In this document: positions 60,303 to 64,000 of the stretch, piece after piece
Position numbering within the stretch: the first letter of the stretch is position 1
How the letters are laid out: every line of letters starts with the position of its first letter
Source: 66-474 sp035281745
Lineage (GTDB): Bacteria > Pseudomonadota > Gammaproteobacteria > Xanthomonadales > Rhodanobacteraceae
Reading direction: 5' to 3'
DNA length: 64,000 nt
Assembly (NCBI GenBank): GCA_035281745.1
Contig: DATEDI010000017.1
Location: 1 to 64,000, forward strand
Position numbers and translations under genes: made by a program
Notes under the pieces: generated by a model
What the model saw: the letters and a program-made list of their open reading frames with translations, nothing else
The model's database searches: none
Told to the model about the DNA's origin: nothing

Positions 60303-60571
60303 GGGCCTGTCAGCGCCATGCCAAGTGGCCGCGCCGGTGGCCCTTTGCCCGCAGGGCAAGGAAGAGGTGAGGAAGATGTATGTCGATACATAGACGAGCG
60401 ATGACGCAGCCATGCGGGCAAAGGGCCCCGGCCCGAGGGGTTGCTCCGCAGCGGCCGCCATCCATCGGCGCACGCCTTGACCAGAGAACCACTCTGGCGC
60501 TGCGGCGCGCGCCTCGTCTGGCGACCGCTGCGGAAGCAACGCGGCTCGCTTGGCATGGCGCTGACAGGCCC
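60303..60571. mobile_element. 269-bp element with 23-bp perfect terminal inverted repeats (MITE-like or structured RNA)
   Basis: Bases 60303-60325 (GGGCCTGTCAGC...) are a perfect 23-bp inverted repeat of 60549-60571. Inside are two large arms. Arm A: 60339-60353 with 60413-60427 (15 bp perfect, five more pairs after one bulge), tipped by ATGTAT-GTCG-ATACAT. Arm B: 60446-60454 with 60525-60533 (plus five pairs around a bulge), enclosing CCAGAG-AACCA-CTCTGG (60481-60497). No protein-coding frame or transposase is seen. I find no clear target-site duplication. It separates hfq from hflX, normally close neighbours. Confidence 0.75.
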
Positions 60572-60576
60572 TGACC

Positions 60577-61935
60577 CTGTTCGAACGAGAAAAGCGAGGC
60601 GAGCGTGCGCTGCTGGTGCTGCCCTACACCGGCAAGGCCGAAGCTGTGCGCCGTGCGCAGGAATTCACCGAACTTGCCAAGTCCGCGGGCGCGGAAATCC
60701 TGGGTAGCGTGCACGCCCGCGTGGATGCGCCCAATCCGAAGTTCTATATCGGTACCGGCAAGGCCGACGAGGTGCAGGCGAAGGTGCGCGACCTCGGCGC
60801 CGACGTAGTGCTGGTTGACCATGCACTGACGCCCGTGCAGGAACGCAATCTGGAAAAGCACCTCTCGGCGCGGGTGGTCGACCGAGCCGCGTTGATCCTC
60901 GACATTTTTGCGCAGCGTGCGCAATCGCACGAAGGAAAACTCGAGGTCGAGCTGGCGCAGTTGAAGCACATGGCCACAAGGCTGGTGCGCGGGTGGACCC
61001 ACCTGGAGCGCCAGCGCGGCGGTTCGATCGGCCTGCGTGGTCCCGGCGAAACCCAGCTCGAAACCGACCGCCGCCTGCTGCAGAAGCGTGTCGAGCAATT
61101 GCAGAAGCGCATCGACAAGGTCGGCGTGCAGCGCAGTCAGCAGCGCCGCGCGCGCCTGCGCAACACGCTGCCGCGCGTCGCGCTGGTCGGTTACACCAAC
61201 GCCGGCAAGTCGACGCTGTTCAACGCGATCACGCGCGGCACGGTGTACGCTGCCAACCAGTTGTTCGCGACGCTCGACCCGACCGTCCGCCGTCTGGAAG
61301 GTCTGGACGCCGGTCCCGCCGTGCTGGCCGATACGGTCGGCTTCATCCGCGAGTTGCCGCACGACCTCGTGGCGGCGTTCCGCGCCACGCTGTCCGAAGC
61401 ACGCGATGCCGACTTGTTGTTGCACGTCACCGATGCCGCCGATCCGGAACGCGACCTGTTGATCGATGTGGTCGACGGCGTGCTGGACGAGATCGGCGCG
61501 GGCGACGTGCCGCAGTTGATGGTGTTCAACAAGATCGACCTGTTGAATGCCCACACTCCTGCGGGCGAAGACCAGGAGTCGGTCAACCGTGCCCCGGCTT
61601 TTCGCCCGGTGGCGTCGCGCATCGATCGCGATGCGGAAGGCACACCAACGGCGTTATGGCTGTCCGCGGCAAGTGGCGAAGGGCTCGATCTGCTGCGGCA
61701 GGCGGTCAGCGAGCGACTTGCCGGCGCGCGCGTGCACGCGGAATTGCGGTTGCCGCCGCGCGCGGGCCGCCTGCGCGCGCGACTGATCGAACTCGGCGCG
61801 GTCAAGTCCGAACGCTACGACGAACATGGCTGGCGCCTCGACATCGATGCACCGCGCGACCTGTTGTTGCCGCTGGCCGGCGACGTCCGCGGCGACGACG
61901 CACAGCTTTTCCGCGACTGGCTCGACGCGGCGTGA
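60577..61935 (+). CDS. hflX: GTPase HflX (ribosome-splitting factor)
   Basis: About 452 residues. GTPase that rescues or splits ribosomes under heat stress. N-terminal HflX domain (LVLPYTGKAEAVRRAQEF, KFYIGTGKADEVQAKV), GLRGPGETQLETDRRLLQKR linking to the G domain: G1 VGYTNAGKSTLFN, G3 DTVGF, G4 NKID. The family N-terminus (M)FERxRxGERALL is present at LFEREKRGERALL, coded from CTG 60577; no ATG, GTG or TTG exists between the in-frame TGA at 60562 and GTG 60616. So either CTG is used or a shorter protein starts at 60616. The inverted-repeat element seems to have taken the normal start region. Confidence 0.93.
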   Translation: MFEREKRGERALLVLPYTGKAEAVRRAQEFTELAKSAGAEILGSVHARVDAPNPKFYIGTGKADEVQAKVRDLGADVVLVDHALTPVQERNLEKHLSARVVDRAALILDIFAQRAQSHEGKLEVELAQLKHMATRLVRGWTHLERQRGGSIGLRGPGETQLETDRRLLQKRVEQLQKRIDKVGVQRSQQRRARLRNTLPRVALVGYTNAGKSTLFNAITRGTVYAANQLFATLDPTVRRLEGLDAGPAVLADTVGFIRELPHDLVAAFRATLSEARDADLLLHVTDAADPERDLLIDVVDGVLDEIGAGDVPQLMVFNKIDLLNAHTPAGEDQESVNRAPAFRPVASRIDRDAEGTPTALWLSAASGEGLDLLRQAVSERLAGARVHAELRLPPRAGRLRARLIELGAVKSERYDEHGWRLDIDAPRDLLLPLAGDVRGDDAQLFRDWLDAA

Positions 61936-62063
61936 CCAAGGCCACGTGCGGAGCGGCTGTTGTGAAAAGTCAGGACAGGGAAGTCCGTTCTGGTGCGGAA
62001 GGAGCCTTGGGCATTTTGCTTGCCTGGCATTGGGCGACGCGGTGATCAGGGACGATCGCACAA

Positions 62064-62075
62064 GGATGCTAGAAT
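62064..62075 (+). promoter_or_regulatory. Possible extended -10 promoter before hflK
   Basis: GATGCTAGAAT at 62065-62075 includes an extended -10 (TGC-TAGAAT, box at 62070-62075) 57 bp before the hflK start; no good -35 is visible. The 196-bp hflX-hflK gap holds nothing else recognisable. Confidence 0.4.
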
Positions 62076-62131
62076 TCACCGTTTGCGCCCGTCACGGCGT
62101 ATCTTTGCCCGCAATCTGAGGCCGTCCCGAG

Positions 62132-63283
62132 ATGCCCTGGAAGGAACCCGGCGAAAAACCGCGCGAACCCAAGGGCCGCGAACCATGGGGGCAGGGTGGT
62201 GGCCAGGGCGGCGGCCCCGATCTGGATGCGTGGTTCCGCAAGGCACGGCGGCGGCTCGGCCCGTTCGGCCGCGGTCCGATCGGTGCGCTGGCACTGATCG
62301 TGGTGCTGATCGTCCTGTGGTTCGTGATCGGTGGTTGGACGTCGATCGGCGGCCAGCAGGTCGGCGTGCTGTTGCGGTTCGGACATTTCCAGCGCGTGCT
62401 GCAACCCGGCGTGCACCTGCATTTGCCGCCGCCCATCGACGATGTGCAGAAGGTCGACATGGATCGCCTGCGCACCGTGAACGACGAGGCGCGCGTGCTC
62501 ACCGGCGATGGACAACTGGTGCTGATCGATTACGACGTGCATTACAAGGTCACCAACGCGCGCGCCTTCCTGTACGCCACGCGCGATGCCGAGGAAGTCG
62601 TCCGCAACGCGGCAACGTCCGCCGTGCGCGCGGCCACGGGCACCCACAACATGCAATGCCTGATCGACAGCCTCGACCTGCCATGCGCCGCGGGGGCCGT
62701 CGATACCGACAAGCTTGGCGCCGACGTGCTTGCCCGCCTGCGCGCCTCGCTGCCCCAGGCGCAGGACAAACTCGGCGCCACGATCGCGGATGTCGATGTC
62801 CAGAGCATCGGCGTACCCTCGGACGTGAAGCAGGCCTTCGATGCCATCGCCAAGGCGCACGACGACGTCAAGACCATGAAGACCAGCGCCGATGCCGACG
62901 TCGCGCGCCGCAAGGTCGACGTCAAGAATGAAGCGGCCTCGATCAAGTCAGATGCCGAGGCGTACCGGCGCCAGGCCGTCGCCGACGCCAACGCGGCGGT
63001 CGCGCGTTTCGATCACATCCTGCCGCAATATCAGGTCGCGCCGCAGGTAACGCGCCATCGGTTGTGGCTGGACACCATGCAGGCAGTATTGACCCGCAAC
63101 CACGTGGTGGTGAATACCGGCTCCGGCAACGTGATCGTGCAGTTTCCCGCGCAGCATCCCGATGTGAACGGTGCGCCGGCAAGTGCGGCCAGCGGCGCGT
63201 CGCCCGTCCCGGTTGCACCCGCTTCATCGGCATCGATCGCCACGCCGGTGACGTCCGGCCCCGACATGCAGGCGATGGACTGA
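62132..63283 (+). CDS. hflK: FtsH protease regulator HflK
   Basis: 383 residues. SPFH-family membrane protein that with HflC forms a cage around the FtsH protease. A glycine-rich N-terminus (MPWKEPGEKPREPKGREPWG), one membrane helix at about 51-71, then the SPFH domain (GVLLRFGHFQRVLQPGVHLH, DYDVHYKVTNARAFLYATRD) and a coiled coil; an Ala/Pro/Ser-rich tail ends the protein. The stop overlaps the hflC start as TGATG. Confidence 0.95.
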   Translation: MPWKEPGEKPREPKGREPWGQGGGQGGGPDLDAWFRKARRRLGPFGRGPIGALALIVVLIVLWFVIGGWTSIGGQQVGVLLRFGHFQRVLQPGVHLHLPPPIDDVQKVDMDRLRTVNDEARVLTGDGQLVLIDYDVHYKVTNARAFLYATRDAEEVVRNAATSAVRAATGTHNMQCLIDSLDLPCAAGAVDTDKLGADVLARLRASLPQAQDKLGATIADVDVQSIGVPSDVKQAFDAIAKAHDDVKTMKTSADADVARRKVDVKNEAASIKSDAEAYRRQAVADANAAVARFDHILPQYQVAPQVTRHRLWLDTMQAVLTRNHVVVNTGSGNVIVQFPAQHPDVNGAPASAASGASPVPVAPASSASIATPVTSGPDMQAMD

Positions 63284-64000
63284 TGAAATACGCCATTCCC
63301 ATCGTGATCATCGTGCTGGCGTTGCTCGGCATCAATGGCATCTATGTCGTCGGCGAAGGCCACGCCGTGGTGCTGTCCCGCTTCGGCGACGTGCAGGTTG
63401 CAGGCATCGGCCCCGGCCTGCATTTCAAGTTGCCGTTCGTGCAGGACGTTTCGGTGTACGACACCCGTGAGATCACCACGCAAGCCGAGCCCGGCGACTG
63501 CAAGACGCGCGATGGCCAGCTCGTGCGGGTCGGTTTCCACGTGCGCTGGCAGATCGTCGATCCCGCGTTGTATTACAAGGTGACGTCCGGCGACGAACTA
63601 CAGGCCATCCAGTTGATGGAACCGCTGGTCCGCGACGCTTTGCGCAAGGACGTCGCGAACACCGACTTGTCGGGCCTGTTGTCAAGCGGCGAGAGCATCG
63701 GCGCGCGGTTGCGCGGCGAAGTGGGTGCGCAAGTTCGTCAGAAGCTCGGCATCGACGTTCTGGATGTCGAGATCGGCCGCGTGTTGCCGCCGGAAGACGC
63801 CCTCGCGTCCGTTTACAAGCGCATGACCACCGAAGCGCAGGCCGCCGCAGGCACTGTGCGCGCAAAAGGCGAAGCCGCGGCGGCGGCCATCCGTGCCGAG
63901 GGCGACGCTGACGACCAGCAGGTACTCGCTGCCGCCAATCAATCCGCGGCAGCGGTGCGCGGCGAGGGCGATGCGCAGGCAGCGAAAATCTACGCCACCG
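63283..64000 (+). CDS. hflC: FtsH protease regulator HflC (5' part, runs off the window)
   Basis: The first 239 codons are visible. An N-terminal membrane helix (KYAIPIVIIVLALLGINGIY) is followed by the SPFH domain: EGHAVVLSRFGDVQ, IGPGLHFKLPFVQDV, DVLDVEIGRVLPPEDA and the start of the coiled coil (GEAAAAAIRAEGDADDQQVL). ATG 63283 overlaps the hflK stop. Partner of HflK in the same complex. The gene continues beyond 64000. Confidence 0.96.
   Translation, partial: MKYAIPIVIIVLALLGINGIYVVGEGHAVVLSRFGDVQVAGIGPGLHFKLPFVQDVSVYDTREITTQAEPGDCKTRDGQLVRVGFHVRWQIVDPALYYKVTSGDELQAIQLMEPLVRDALRKDVANTDLSGLLSSGESIGARLRGEVGAQVRQKLGIDVLDVEIGRVLPPEDALASVYKRMTTEAQAAAGTVRAKGEAAAAAIRAEGDADDQQVLAAANQSAAAVRGEGDAQAAKIYAT

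Noticed and set aside
60303..60571. Inverted-repeat element as an ordinary Rho-independent terminator of hfq
   Set aside because: Stems are long and nested with no T-run; a terminator would be about 30-40 bp.

Overview
The window looks like chromosome of a GC-rich gammaproteobacterium of the order Xanthomonadales (Lysobacterales), most likely family Rhodanobacteraceae. The basis is protein similarity judged by eye: the S10-spc-alpha ribosomal proteins, an spc operon without rpmJ, an Xanthomonas-like LacI-controlled GlcNAc locus, class II DAHP synthase, and many short palindromic repeats between genes. No database search was possible, so the family-level placement is inference. I saw no tRNA, rRNA, CRISPR array, prophage or complete insertion sequence.

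Layout. 1-14.6 kb: end of tuf, then the S10, spc and alpha operons (rpsJ to rplQ, including secY and rpoA), closed by a strong terminator. Several gaps in this normally compact cluster hold palindromic elements. 14.7-24.1 kb: dsbB, aroG-II, a Mug-like glycosylase, an RDD/pilin-like fusion, typA, an alpha/beta-hydrolase remnant, a cyclophilin, a GlsB-like protein, an aspartate aminotransferase and mdh. 24.2-28.4 kb: a membrane TolB/TPR protein, a BrkB-family protein and a dicarboxylate/amino acid:cation symporter. 28.5-40.7 kb: methylcitrate-cycle genes (prpB and prpC, separated by two related unknown membrane proteins; prpD 7.5 kb away). Between them lie a GST, fadH, an S9 peptidase, a DUF6159-like/DUF924 pair, and a TerC gene behind a yybP-ykoY (Mn2+) riboswitch.

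40.9-43.0 kb: an OmpA-type porin and an RsuA/RluB-family pseudouridine synthase. 43.0-56.3 kb: a chitin/GlcNAc utilisation locus. It has a leftward nagP-nagR-nagB-nagA operon facing a rightward glucokinase-TonB receptor-GH9-GH20 set, with a CAACGTTG-centred operator in front of each arm. The likely pathway is outer-membrane uptake of chitooligosaccharides, periplasmic cleavage, import by NagP, phosphorylation by the sugar kinase, then deacetylation (NagA) and deamination/isomerisation (NagB-II) to fructose-6-phosphate. 56.4-58.9 kb: kbl-tdh for threonine breakdown. 59.0-64.0 kb: miaA-hfq-hflX-hflK-hflC, a conserved cluster here interrupted by a 269-bp element with 23-bp perfect terminal inverted repeats sitting on the hflX start.

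The most interesting items are that 269-bp structured element, the two paralogues inside the prp operon, the RDD/pilin-like fusion, the set of dispersed palindromic repeat families, and the Nag operators, one of which overlaps a consensus -35 box.
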